The notes under the pieces are model-generated. The model was given only the letters and a program-made list of their open reading frames with translations, was not told the origin of the DNA and made no database searches. A stretch of 64,000 nt of DNA from Progne subis subis (Eukaryota > Chordata > Aves > Passeriformes > Hirundinidae): the NCBI GenBank assembly GCA_022316685.1, contig JAKJHU010000023.1, forward strand, positions 6,559,192 to 6,623,191, written 5' to 3'. Shown here piece after piece: positions 12,615 to 24,662 of this stretch (positions are counted from its first letter, which is position 1; the number at the start of each line of letters is the position of its first letter). Both the position numbers and the translations under genes were made by a program.

Positions 12615-15368
12615 TTAAAAATGTTTATACAAAAGTGTCATTCCAGATTATTCAGTCAGCCATCTGGACAGCCAAGAATGGCTGTGACGCTGTGAAGGAC
12701 TCACCTATAACAGTCCTTAACTCATGCACAGCTGCATCAGTTGTATCCTAACCTTAACATCCTCTCTCTACTAAACAGAAAGAAGAACACACCAAAAAAA
12801 TCTCTTAAGTACCAATTCAATTGAGTCAAACCAGCAATATATTAATATGTCATTTTTACAGGTATTTTTCCTTTGGTCTGTTTAGAAGGACCCAGGAAGT
12901 GTACATCAATGCACATATCTACCCAGTCATTGCAAAAACTGCAGTGGAACACAGTATGGTAGGCCTTTCAAACAGAGGAAGAGGCAAACTCAGTAGTTTG
13001 CATAAGAAGTACGGTTAAACATAACAATCACACCTAGAAAGTCTGTCTAAAGCAATAATAATTTAGGATCTTCAGAGTCTGAAACAGAAAATTTCCTATT
13101 TAGCATTTTACTGGATGGAGATCCCCTAGGGTCATATCTCCATCTCAACTTACAGGTGACAAAAGCCTTGAAGCATATTCTTAAAACAAAATTGTGAACT
13201 TGTACTGATCAGCACAAGTCCTTGCAGAGCTATGCTGCTGTACAGAATTTGGCCCACCCATTACAGAGCTGCTCACCTGCGAGACAGGACCAGCATCGGA
13301 TCAAGAGAAATTTACAACACAGGACTTTGGTACCTATGGTCAGGAATTGTTTGGAAATGTCATATTTTCATTTCTTACTGGAAATATTTAAATTTACAGT
13401 ATGTGTTATCAGATCCAGGCAGTTTTTAACTATGTCTTAAAGGATGCTCATTTTACCAAGTTTTTATGTCATGACTGCTTACTTCTTGCCTGAACTCTGA
13501 CGTGAACGTCCCTACTGCAGATAAAAAAGTACCAAACTGCTTTCATGTGACACAGATTACTGGGAAAATGCTGAAGAGTGGTTTATTGAATTTAATTAGC
13601 AGCTTGGGACTTAGTGGTTCATTTTTGCTTTCTGAACCTCTTTTAGTCACAGTTGGTCTGTCAGCCACAGTGGGAAATGCAAGGGCTGTGGTCTTCTGTG
13701 GGAGGCTGGTTTCTGCTTTGGCTGCCTCCAAGGGGAAGGAATGTCCAAGTTCAGGATGTGCACCACAAAGAGAGATATCTCTTAAAAGTTTCAACTCTGC
13801 AAACTTTTATGACCATGCTATCTTTAATTTGCAGAGAAGTTTCCCATTCCAAAACCTGGAGCTTCTTGGAGATACCAGAGCTTGGCGGGGCAGTTACTTA
13901 AAATTAGACATGGCAAAGCTGGGGTTTTTCCACCCGTAAATGAAATAATGAGTCAGGAACTGTGAGGCTGAAAATGCCATCTCCTGGGAATTTACAAATT
14001 GCAGGTGAAAAGTTTCACAATATCTAAACTGATGCCCAGTGAAAAAGCCCTATGAAACAAATACCTGGTTGTCTGTGAGCTTGCAGGTATTTGGTAGTCC
14101 CACTGAAATGAAAGCATCATCTTGCATAAATAAGATAATGGGAAACAGGTAAGTAGAATACAGGGAAAAGCATTAATTTCTTGTCAGATGCATTCTTAAT
14201 TTGCTCATCATTTGATTCCAGCTGTCAGCACAGTTGTTACTGAAAATCGTGGGCCTTTTTCCTGTGGTTGCCCAAGTCGGGCATGATCTGCAAGACCATA
14301 ATTTGAGCAGAAGGATGGGATTATTTGTCTTCATTTAGTGCAGATCAGTCAGATGGTAAAGGACAAGAACAGAGCTCACTGTTAGAAGGTTTTCTCCTTC
14401 CGCTCCATAACATTACCGATTCACCCCCTGGTTGTACCAGTGGGAGTCATGATATTTTGATGACATTTCCTAGGAGCAGCCTCTCTTCTAAGATCACGAG
14501 ATAAGAATAAGTCTAAATTGTGCATTTAGTTGATCATGCCATTTGACTTTTAAAATAATCTTGCCTGGGTCACACTGGGAAATAGATACTCCTCAGCTGC
14601 TCTTTCCTAAGCAGTGTTTTGTGTCATTCTGTTCCCCAAAATCTTTACTTTTAAGACATCTGTTATCAGCCCCAGTTATGTTATGGCCACTGTCTTTCTG
14701 CCCCAGAAAAAAGATGAGATTGATGCAATTGTGTGGATCTCATTCTGGAGGGAGTTTGCAGGAGCCAGGGGCCAGTGATCTGCCCGGTGCTGGAGCTGGT
14801 TCAAGTTTTTGCAGTTCATAGCAACCATGAGTAAATTTTGTTGGCAAAATCACATTTTAAATACTTATGTCTTAAGCTGACTCAGGGCAGGCTTTCCTTC
14901 TAAGATACCTGTTATTAAGTGAGGTGAAAACTGGTGTCATTGGAGAATGGAGAGTGGTCCAGTGATTGGGTGTAATTGAAGGATTTACATGATTTACATT
15001 TAAAGTTGCTTTTGGCACTCACTTTCTGTTTGACCTTGACCAAACTGAAGCAGACCCAGGTGCCTAAAGACACTTTAGTGTCCAGTACTAATTTGTTTGA
15101 AGTCCAATGAAATCAGGAAGCATTAGTCTAAAATGCAGAACTTCAAAAGCTTTGTAGTTTGTTTTTTCACTTTCTCCCATTAAAATGGAGATGAAAACAG
15201 TTCTCTGTCCACAAAAGTGGTGTGATGATGCATACATCGAAGGCATAAGTACTTGGAAACCATTATAAGGTCTATATGCTTGCCCCACTCCTTTTGAGTT
15301 TTGCCGTTTACCAACTGTATCTTTATTTATCAGTCACTATTATATGCATCACAATTTCTTTCTCACAG
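12611..15368 (+). other. SMPX: SMPX intron 2, 3' portion
   Basis: Unique sequence ending at the acceptor CTCACAG. A 145-codon frame at 13502-13939 overlaps opposite-strand frames of similar size and is treated as chance. Confidence 0.7.
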
Positions 15369-15458
15369 GCTAATATTAACATCCCAATGGGAGCATTTCG
15401 ACCTGGTGCAGGCCACCCTCATAAAAGAAAAGAACTTACACCTGAGGAAGTGGAGGAG
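15369..15458 (+). CDS. SMPX: SMPX coding exon 3 (residues 14-43)
   Basis: The acceptor tract AATTTCTTTCTCACAG ends at 15368 and the donor GTAAGC starts at 15459. The 90-nt exon encodes 30 residues, beginning [15 protein letters not shown], the most conserved block of the family, then a basic HPHKRKE stretch and the acidic TPEEVEE. The human exon has 29 residues ([29 protein letters not shown], in outline); the bird copy has one extra Glu. Length is a multiple of three with phase 0 on both sides, so skipping it would keep the reading frame and delete the core motif. Confidence 0.95.
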
Positions 15459-15476
15459 GTAAGCAAAAATGGTTGG

Positions 15477-15514
15477 GGTTTTTGTTTTGTTTTGTTTGTT
15501 TGTTTGTTTGTTTT
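15477..15514. repeat. (TTTG)n simple repeat, 18 bp after SMPX exon 3
   Basis: TTTG/TTTTG units right behind the exon 3 donor. T-rich sequence this close downstream of a donor can help U1/TIA1-assisted splice-site use, but that is only a possibility. Confidence 0.85.
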
Positions 15515-16835
15515 CCCCCAAAGAGAATCCCTGTCATAAAATGGAAGAAGGGCTTTAAAGTGATCTTACAGCTCCGCATACCAATCTTAGGTACCACAGC
15601 TGAACATGTGCTGATCATTCATGGAAATAAATGGCCACTTACTAACACTTCATGTATAAATAGTTCTGCTTTTGGTGCCAAGGCACCTATAGGAATATAA
15701 ACTCTTTCAAAGGTGTGTAGCTCTGCTTTCCCAGTGGGATGATATCTGCTGTCACAAGAGAAAGCCAGGATTTCACCAGCAGAATTTGTCTAGATGGGAG
15801 CTGATGAGATACAGCAGGAAAAGTTATAGCAAGGCTTTGGAAGACTTTGCTGCTACCTGTCGCCCTGTGGTGTGATTAATTGTTACAGCTTAACAGTATT
15901 GGAAGGGGGTTTTCAAACACAACACTTTTTGGGAGGTTTATCAACAAGAAGAAAATGAATGTGAAGACACTTTCAAGTTAAAACAGAAATTCTGAACCCA
16001 TTTAGCTGCCCAGGAATGAAAATACTCCATTTTAGACTGAATTCTGTATTTTTATGCTTGTATTTTACAGGAAGTGTTTAACACTGAGTTTTTAATATAA
16101 AACCTAATTTATACCTTAACTAACATTGATCACAAAGGCTCTGATTAAACACAGATGTCATATTTTTGAATTGTTTTAAAGCTTCTTATTTACCATTAAC
16201 TTCAATAATGAATGAGACCCTAACACCAACAGTGGAGGAAAAGGTAGTGTTAGATACTCCAAGCAAGATAAAAAAGATGGGTGCTCCTGGTTTTCTGGCC
16301 AGTTTATTTAGTTTGGATTCATAATCCCTGCACGAGAACTCATCCTGCTGGGCCAGAGCTCCCACTGCTCCTCTCAGCCAAGAGCAGGAAAGGCTATATA
16401 AGAGCCAATTCTTCCTTCTCTGTCTCAGTCAGATTTTTTTTAACTGAATTTTGTCATATTTTGGTAAAAACAGTGCTCTGTTTACAGAGATCTTTCCTGA
16501 AGTAATCAAGCTTAGGCTAACTCGGCTCTTAAGAAGATTTAAAAAACAAACATACAAGATGAATTTGAACATATATTGTGGCTTTCTCCCTTGGAAAGAA
16601 ATCAAAGCATATCCTCTCTGCAGTAATTAAACTGGTGAAGGAGTGCATGTTATTAAGCAGAAACTAATATAGCCTGTGTGAATTCTTGTAGTGTTTGAGA
16701 AATAAAATAAATGACTGGTGCTGATAATTGCATTTGTTCGGGTAATTGAATGTTGCTTTGTTTCTCAGCAACATGAATACTCTGTATGAGACAGACATTA
16801 CGGAAGTCCTTGGGCCAGGTTTTATGGCCAATACT

Positions 16836-16836
16836 C

Positions 16837-16877
<41 letters not shown>
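16836..16877. repeat. (CAA)14 microsatellite in SMPX intron 3
   Basis: Fourteen perfect CAA units. It appears as poly-Asn or poly-Leu in the overlapping frames, which are not genes. Confidence 0.97.
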
Positions 16878-17518
16878 AGGAAATAAACCCTACAGAAACA
16901 GATCTTGTTATAGGAATAGAATAAAAATGCTACCAGTGAACTTGTCATTTCAATTTTCTCATCTTGTTAAGCTTTGCCGTAAGTTTTGCCATACAGCTCA
17001 TGGTTTTTCAGAGCAATTTTAGACAAATGCAACTTTTGCTAGCAGTGCATAATCACTGCTAACAGTGCATTTCCCACTGTATTTTAAAGCCTTGACATAG
17101 GAGATGAGAGGAATGTGGATCTTATTCAAGGGGGTGGTGGAGTCAGATAGGAATGTATGTGTTTGAAGGTCAGTGGAGCAGACATGTTAACATGAAAAGA
17201 AATGGAGGGTGGGGATTACTGAAAAGAACACTTCTACAGTCAGAGCATTCCCATGCTTGTATTTTTTAACCCTTATTGTATATCTAAGAGACTCTTCAGT
17301 CTTCCTTCCATAAAACTGAAGGCCACGGTCTAATCTCAGCTGTGTGTTGCACATGGAGTGAGTGATACAGGAAGTGGTGAGGTCGTAAATAACAAACACC
17401 TGAGACTGGAAGAGAACACTGACAGCAATTTATGGAGCACAAAGTCTCCAAAAAGTGGGCAAAACTTGCACCACTTGTTCTACAAGAGGAATAGTATTGC
17501 ACATGACTTGAAATGTTA

Positions 17519-17573
17519 TTTTAGTACCTTTAGTACATTTTAGTACATTTTAGAAACTATGGACATAGTTTCT
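17519..17573. repeat. Short tandem TTTAGTACA repeat plus inverted repeat
   Basis: Three copies of TTTAGTAC(A/C) are followed by AGAAACTATG-GA-CATAGTTTCT, perfect 10-bp arms (17552-17561 and 17564-17573). Function unknown. Confidence 0.75.
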
Positions 17574-19177
17574 GCTATATGCTAATAAATACTACAGGGA
17601 TTGGGGAGTGCTTGTTTTCCCTGATTATTCAGATTAGCTAGGAAAACTGTCGAAGGAAACGTTATAAGCTCCTGGCATCTTTGACTACTGATACAATTTT
17701 GTGCATCCTTCCAACAGCTTCTGTATCAATTTATTTATTCTCCTGCTGTACTTTGCTACTGTTTCAGGATGTTAGATCATTAAACCAGGTATCAGGCAGT
17801 ACATACAGTACCTGGGGCTGAATTACTGGCTGGGATTTGAAATGATCCAGCTAAAACAATAGTAAAATACTATTAGTGTTATCTGTTATTAATTAATAGT
17901 GTATTGGCTAAAATGTGATAAAAGAGAATACAAGTCTACTGAGTCAAGAAATATAATACCACTTCCATTTTCTTGTATCTGGTGATCTTAAGAAAGTCCT
18001 TAAAGATCCGATAGGAAGAAAATGTCATTTTTTTACAATACCTTGTCTTTTTGCTACTTGACATTGTAAAGTCTTCTTCCTGGTTAGCATGTAGTCCATT
18101 AGTCAGCAGAGAAAAAAAAAGTGGGCAATAATATTTGACAAGTAATGTGGGAATTTTAGAAATTAAGTCAAATATTAAGAACTGAATTTTCACAGTTAAT
18201 ACACCTTTTCAAGAAGGGTGGCTAATAAATCTAAATCATGATTGAACTCTAAAAGCCCATAACAAGAGGACATTCACAGAGTAATCAAAAATGAAAAAAA
18301 AAAAAAAGAAATTAAATTATTTGTAGTAAAATATAAATTAATCTCTAAATGTACTTGAGTCCTCCTGTATGCCAGCTTTATAAAACATACAACAGTTTGG
18401 AACAACAGTAAACTCATGTCTGGAAATCTACTCCTTCAAAACATTACCCCGTGTAGAGCAGAAATGCTCTAAATTACCTGCTCTACTCACCTAGAAGCAA
18501 TAGTACAGCTGAGAAAGTACCAAGGGCTGAAATACTGTGGTCCATTGGGAAATTAGCTGAGTTGCTCACTATTGTGTAATTGCTGTTATTCAACTGGCAT
18601 TTTTACAGTGTCAACAAAATAGCCATGCAGCACCACCCTAATTCAAACATAAAATGACAAAAACCCTTCTGGTCTTGCAACTTAGGTTATGAAAAGTTAA
18701 ATTTCAACTCATGTTGATCTTACATGGAAGTTTTGGAGTCCATAACCTACTATCATAGCACTTCTCTGCAGAAGTGCACCATGATCTTCCTCTCCAAGTG
18801 TCTGACAACTGTGAAACTCTCAAAGGAATTAGATGAAAAAAATGGTTCTTCTACTTCTTTGTCATCTAAAATATGAAGGGCTTGGAGTTGCCTTTAATTC
18901 TGAAGTCAGTTATTTTCTACTAATTGCCTGGCACTATAAATTCTTTCCTGTTCTAATCCTCATTTCTCTACACTGAGCATCTTCTTTTTAGAATGTTTTT
19001 AGACATTTTAGACAACAACCAACAAAATAACTTATCTCTTCATGCTTCCATCCCATTTTCCACTAGGATTGCCTTTAGTATAAAAACATAGGTTCCTGTT
19101 TTTCAAATAACTGACCTATGCTTATGTTCAAGAGATTGCTATTGCAGCAGGAAGGTCACTGGTGTCCTTTTGTGCAG

Positions 19178-19318
19178 GATGTTCCTGCTTCAGCAGAGGA
19201 GGAGAAAGAGAAGAAACTGTTCCCAGGAGCTAAGAAACTTCCAGGTCCTGCTGTCAACTTGTCAGAGATTCAGAACATAAAGAGTGAGCTGAAATATGTC
19301 CCCAAAGCTGAACAGTAG
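19178..19318 (+). CDS. SMPX: SMPX coding exon 4 with stop codon (residues 44-89)
   Basis: The acceptor TCCTTTTGTGCAG ends at 19177. The exon encodes 46 residues and a TAG stop at 19316-19318. It opens with an acidic/lysine-rich linker ([13 protein letters not shown]), the least conserved part, about two residues longer than in human, then the near-invariant [16 protein letters not shown] and the C-terminus [11 protein letters not shown], the same as in human. No signal peptide, membrane segment or folded domain is visible; the protein is short, charged and probably disordered, as known for SMPX. With the two upstream exons the protein is 89 residues. Open frame continues upstream to 19118 but that part is intronic. 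Confidence 0.96.
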   Translation, partial: DVPASAEEEKEKKLFPGAKKLPGPAVNLSEIQNIKSELKYVPKAEQ

Positions 19319-19331
19319 CTGGAAGAAGCAG
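19319..19331 (+). other. SMPX: SMPX 3' UTR tail before a 3' UTR intron
   Basis: Thirteen nucleotides after the stop, the sequence reads AAGCAG followed by GTGAGTAAA, a near-perfect splice donor at 19332. The mammalian gene also keeps a purely non-coding last exon. Because the stop codon is under 50 nt from this junction, the spliced transcript should not trigger nonsense-mediated decay. Confidence 0.7.
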
Positions 19332-19884
19332 GTGAGTAAAAAGGAGGTTCTCTGCATGGCTTTAGGAGGAGCAAGCTGATCCAGAAACCTCTCTAAGTGA
19401 AAAGATGGCTTTTCAATTACTTCATGGGACCTTGAGTCACACCCCATAATTCAAAGGTAAAATATTAAAAGTCATAATTGGGATTTTCTGCTACTTCAAA
19501 CACAGATCATGTTGGAGACTATATCCAATGATATATGGCACCCATCAACCAGCCTGAAGTAGTCTATTCCACGTATTAAGATTTCAGTGTATTTGGAATA
19601 TTGAAGCCACCTTAAAAATAACATATTGCTTCATAAGCACCAGTTCCAGTTTTGCAAAATATGGAACTTGTATTTTTACAGTCTAACTACAAATGAATGT
19701 TTTACAATGCAAATAAAAGTACTGGAGTGATGGACAATTAGGTCAGTATTTTTAAAAAGCTCCTTTGGGACATTAGTTATTTGATATTAATTTATTTATA
19801 TAATTCAAAATTAACATGCTTATGGGTCCATGTATTTGATCACACAAACATACCCAATTTGTGCTATTTGTGGCACTCAAGGTC
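19332..19884 (+). other. SMPX: SMPX 3' UTR intron, first part
   Basis: Starts with the donor GTGAGTAAA. Unique AT-rich sequence with nothing else recognised. Confidence 0.6.
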
Positions 19885-20367
19885 TTGCTGTAGTCCAGCA
19901 CACGAAGGACATGGACCTGTTGGAGTGGATCCAGAGGAGGGTCACAAGGGTGAAGAGAGGGCAGGAGCATCTCTATGAAAGACAGACTCTATGAAAGAGA
20001 GTGAGGTTGTCTGGGCAGACCTCACCCTGACCTTTCAGTACTTAAAGAGGGCTTACAAAAAAGATGGGGACAGAATTTCTAGTAGGTCTTGTTGTCCTAG
20101 GATAATGAGTAAGGGTTTTAAACTGGAGGACATTAGATTCAGACTAGATATAAGGAAGAAGGTTTTTTACAATGAGGGTGATGAAACACTGGATCAGGTT
20201 GCCCAGAGAGGTGGTAAATGCCCCATCCCCGTAAATATTGAAGATCAGGCTGGATGAGGCTCTGAGCAACCTGGTCTAGTGGAAAATGACTGCTTATTGC
20301 AGGGGGGGTTGGACTAGATGACCTCTAAAGATCCCTTCCAACCCAAACCACTCTATGATTCTATGAT
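19885..20367 (+). mobile_element. CR1 LINE 3' portion, sense
   Basis: The translation of the first part gives KDMDLLEWIQRRVTRV, the end of the CR1 reverse transcriptase ORF, followed by remnants of the RRGDLIATFQYLKRAYKK-type tail with frame damage. Then comes the CR1 3' UTR, with GGTTGGACTAGATGACCTCTAAAGATCCC in outline and the terminal TCTATGATTCTATGA repeat at about 20352-20366. Stop codons and indels show it is dead. It is 5'-truncated, as most avian CR1 copies are. Confidence 0.93.
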
Positions 20368-23300
20368 CATTTTATTTAAAAGGAAGTTTTCAGCACTTCA
20401 GTGCCAACTTCTGAAGAATTTATATCTGATTTCAAACAAGACCCATAAACCTCTGTTGTTCTACATTCAAAACCTTACAGAAATTAATGATAATTTCTGT
20501 CCATGAAATTATCCTCTGGTTTCCTTTGAAAAGCCTGAGTCAGTAAAGATGGGTCAGACAATTACAATGAAAACACAGATATACAGAGAAGTTTTAATAC
20601 AAAAAAATCCCAACCCTGGCTACAGTAAAAAAAAGATAGTTCTGTCACATAATAGTCACCTGAATTTCTAGTTGTGCATACTGATTGATAAATCGTTTTT
20701 ATCCTGAAGAGTGGCAGAGGAGTTGAGCAGGAGAAAATCATCTGGAATTCACTGCACAGAAACATAAATGAAGAATAAAGGAAAACAGAAAGCAATCAAA
20801 ATAGTTCTAGGAATGCAGAAATGCTAAGAACCAAGAATTTTAAAAGAAATGGTGTATAATTTGAGTGAATTACCCGAGTGCACTCTGCATCATTAACTTA
20901 TTTTTTATGTACAGCATAAATATGCCATTTGGAAGGAAAGAGTGTTGAGTCTTTTCATGCTTTTACCCTGCTGTGTCATAATGTTCCAGATATTTTAAAG
21001 ATGAAAAAGAGTCTTTCTCTTCAGGAAACTTGGGAGAGAAAAAATAACATTTTGTAAATGCAACATTTTAGTAATTTCACTAAAGTACTGCCCAGAGAAA
21101 TATGAATTTTTAATGTGAGGCTTTAAAGAAGTTGTTTCCTGTAAGAGATATTTCAACGTAAATTTAGCCCCCTATTTATGCTCACATGATTGCTATTTTT
21201 AACATTTAAAAGTTTTTAGTAATTACCTTACTGAAAATCTGACAGAAACATTTAGGGCGTGCTCAGATGTTCACTCTGAAGGTTTCTACAGAAAGGTCAG
21301 CAAAGTAAAAGGCATCTCAGAAGCAGTGAGGTAACAGTGAAGTCATTTTTGTCTCTGTCCTTCTTTTGATGTATTAATTATCAGGTTCTGACAGTGATAC
21401 AGATTTCTAGATTTTGGGTAGTGTGGTCACAGGTCATATCTGAAAACTTAGTTTCTACACTTGCAGGTACAGTAGTGGAGCCTGTGAGTTTGAATGTTGT
21501 GTAGAACTAAGCATGTGCATGAATTCCACATAAAACAGATGTAAATTAATCATGTGCCACATCCAGCAGCCTTGAATGATACTAAGTCTAAAGGCTGTCC
21601 CAATAAGAGGACATTCATCAGATCTGGTGTTTAAGTCATGGCCTTCAGCCTTGTATAAAATATGATATTTTCAGAGAGCTGTTTTATGATTGATCATGCA
21701 AATCCAGAGAAGATTATCTCAGCCTGCAAGAAATTCACACTCACACCTGCCTGATACTGTGCTCCATCTACAAGAAGGGGTTAGAGATCATCCTTTGGAT
21801 GTGATGATCTCAAAAGAATGGTGAACTGATTGGTCAATAGAATATGCTGTGCAGAGTGTGTACTGGTAGATGACACAGTTTGGAAATTAATTCTCTCTTA
21901 CATCAGTACTATAATCTTCTCAGATACTCACTATTGTGGGATTTCCCTTTGATACTATTTTTTTCTTTCTTGTGGTGTTTAGTAGGAAATACCTACTTGA
22001 AACAGAATAACTCCAAATACTCTGGATAATTTCCATTATTCTGTGAGCCTATAATATGATACAATAAAAAATATCAAAAGTACACTTTAACATGTCACAG
22101 TATCAAAGCTTTTACAACCACAGCAGTTATTTCCAACTTTACCTCCTGTATTGTCAGATATCATGGCTAGTTTCAGTAAATTGCAAGCTAACATAATTTT
22201 GTTTTAATTTTGAGCCATGTTTTCTTGCTCAGTTTAGCATGCAAACCCAGCAGCAAAAATAAGAAACCTGCAAAGCAGTAGGTTGGTTCATTATTTGCAA
22301 ACCCATTCCTGCAAAATTTGCACTCTGGAGTAACTTCTGTTAAATATCTTTGGTCTTGCTCTTTGCCAAATTAGGAAACATGAATAGAATTCTAAGATCA
22401 CAGTGGTGAGTATAACAGTTTGTGGGAGGAATGCAATTAGGGAGATGTCATGAAGCTGGATCCACTGAAGGTCATCAAGTGCTCCTCAGTTAAGATACTC
22501 CTGTAGTCATCCCTTATGGGGATCTGGTCTATCATCTCTAATTAGCTAATTAGCATACTCTACTTTGTCATTAAGACTTTTTTTCTTCCACACCTGTAGA
22601 TGATGTTTTAATATACAATGGGAGTTATGATTCATTTCCCCTTTCTCCATCTACAATTTTTTTTTTTTTTTCTTCTCCCTTCACACAGGGACATTTCTAC
22701 ATTCACAGGAGTGAAGCACATGCAAAATAAAATAGTAGAAAAATACCAAACACTAAAAATACATGCCCTATTGAGTTAATAATGGTGGGAAGCATTTAGT
22801 TTGTGACAAATGGAGTCTGCTGTGGCTGAGATTTATTGCCAATCGTTGTGATATCTCATGTGATAACTAGTATGGTGATTGCACTTGAAAATGGGCCCGA
22901 GCACAAACTGGCATTTCACTGAGAATACAGCTAATGGCAGCCAGTTACTTCTGCAGCTCATGTTCATTCTTCATTCTGTATCCCTTCACCTTTTGTGTCT
23001 GAAGTGTGTAGGGCTGTGTAACAAATCTTTTTATGGTGAAGGGCCACGGAGTCGAAATGCTGGACTTTGGTTTCAGAGGACCTAAACCTTCAGCTGAAGT
23101 GCTCTAGTTCTTTCCTCTTGAGGAAGACTTTCTTAGTAGAAGACCTTCTCAAAAGGCAAAAAGGGAAATTTACTGTCTTGAAGTTACAAAACAGTCTGTC
23201 ATGGACATAAGGGCAGCACTCCCAGCACCACGTTCTTGTTGTGTTTGGAGAAAGGAGTTGTCAGGATTCCCATCACAACGTTGATGAGATGGTTTCTCAC

Positions 23301-24077
23301 CATCTGATGCAGTACTTGCAGATAAATTGTTGTCTTTACCTGGAGCTCTACTGGGGAGAGTGGTTTGATGGCAGAAGGTAGTTTCGTTGTCAGTTTACAG
23401 AAGCAAGGGAACTGTAGTTTGAAGGCTGAAGAACTGGAAAAAGCTTCCTAGGGCAGCTTAGCCTTTGCATTATGCAGAGAATTCTGCCCCACATAAAATG
23501 AGAAATCTTGTCAGCAGAGCAGCCTCTGAGATAGGCATCACTTGGAGAAAAAAGAAAGGGGCAAAAACCCCAGCAGAAGTCCCTTAGGGAATAAAGGCCT
23601 TATATCCCTACAAACAAGATGTTCCTTAGTGTTGCTATTAATTATTTACATAGAAAAACTTGTCGATTACCCTGGGCTAAAAATGCACATTATAACTTTG
23701 CCCACTAAAGCTTTAATTATACTTTACTGCTATATATCACTCTTAAGCTGCCCCTCAGTTAACAGCAGCCATTTACCTCTCCTGGTGTCCCTGCTCTGAC
23801 ACAGAGTTTGGTGTTTGCATTTTATTCCTGTGCTCACATGGATCAGAGGGGTACAGTTAAACTGCTGTACAGTTGCAAGCAAGGTTATTGCTTTTTTCTC
23901 CAGAAACACAGCAGTACTTTGCTAATAGAGGAACCCTGACATGCTGCGAGCTCTTGAAAGAGAACTGCAGTTTTAGGAAAATGTCTTCATTTGATTGAGT
24001 CCCAGCAGCCAAAGCTTGTGTGAGGGAATAGTGTTTTTGCTTCTCAGAGTTTCTGTAATCAGAAGAAAAAATTAGTT
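20368..24077 (+). other. SMPX: SMPX 3' UTR intron, no gene seen
   Basis: AT-rich unique sequence with T-runs (for example 22659-22671) and only short chance frames. A MEF2-like CTATTTTTAA is near 21192; such matches are common by chance. Confidence 0.55.
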
Positions 24078-24662
24078 TTCATGGTTTAACCCCAGCCAGC
24101 CTCCAGGTACCACACAGGCACTCACTCACTCCCCCACCACTGTTGGGGGGAAGAGAATTGAAAGGATAAAAGTGAGAAAACTCATGGGTTGAAATAAAAA
24201 CAGTTTAATAAGTAAAGCAAAAGTCATGCAAGCAAGCAAAGCAAAACAAGGAATTAATTCATAGCTTCCCAAGGGCAGGCAGGAGTTCAGCCATCTCCAG
24301 GAGAGCAGGGCCCCATCACACATATCAGTGACTTGGGAGGACAAATGCCATCACTCCAAACATCTCCTCTTCCTCCTTCTTCCCCCCACTATATACTGAT
24401 CATGACATATGGTTTGGAATATCCCTTTGGACAATTGGGGTGACCTGTCCCAGCTGTGTCTCCTCCCGCACACCCCCAGCCTCCTCGCCAGCGTGGCCGT
24501 AGGGAAAGCAGAAAAGGCCTTGGCTCTGTGTAAGAACTGCTCAGCAATAACAAAAAAACACCTCTGTATTATCAGCCCTGTGTTCAGCATGAATCCAAAA
24601 TTTAGCCCCATACCAGCCAATGTGAAGAAAATGAACTCCACCTCAGCCAAACCAGCACAATT
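24078..24662 (-). mobile_element. Solo LTR of an ERVL-like avian endogenous retrovirus, antisense
   Basis: On the + strand it starts CATGGTTTAACCCCAGCC and ends CAGCCAAACCAGCACA, the reverse complement of an LTR family I recognise from bird genomes (sense start TGTCCTGGTTT, end GGTTAAACCATGACA). In sense orientation (- strand) there is a TATATA box at 24389-24396 and an ATTAAA polyadenylation signal at 24204-24209, followed by CAACCCATGAG. It has no internal gag/pol/env beside it, so it is a solo LTR. No clear target-site duplication remains. Frames of 95-128 codons within it are chance. Confidence 0.85.

Larger units (their letters stand above)
15515..19177 (+). other. SMPX: SMPX intron 3
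   Basis: AT-rich intron containing the CAA tract, a TTTAGTACA triple repeat with a 10-bp inverted repeat at 17519-17573, and an A-run at about 18294-18307. No other gene seen. Confidence 0.75.

Noticed and set aside
12313..12695. Overlapping 99- and 119-codon frames rich in Phe, Leu and Ser
   Set aside because: They are translations of the TTTC/TTCC/T47 repeat in SMPX intron 2.
13502..13939. 145-codon plus-strand frame in SMPX intron 2
   Set aside because: Overlapped by frames in two other phases, no family match, and not joined in phase to the SMPX exons.
16653..17022. Frames with poly-Leu and poly-Asn
   Set aside because: They arise from the (CAA)14 microsatellite read on either strand.
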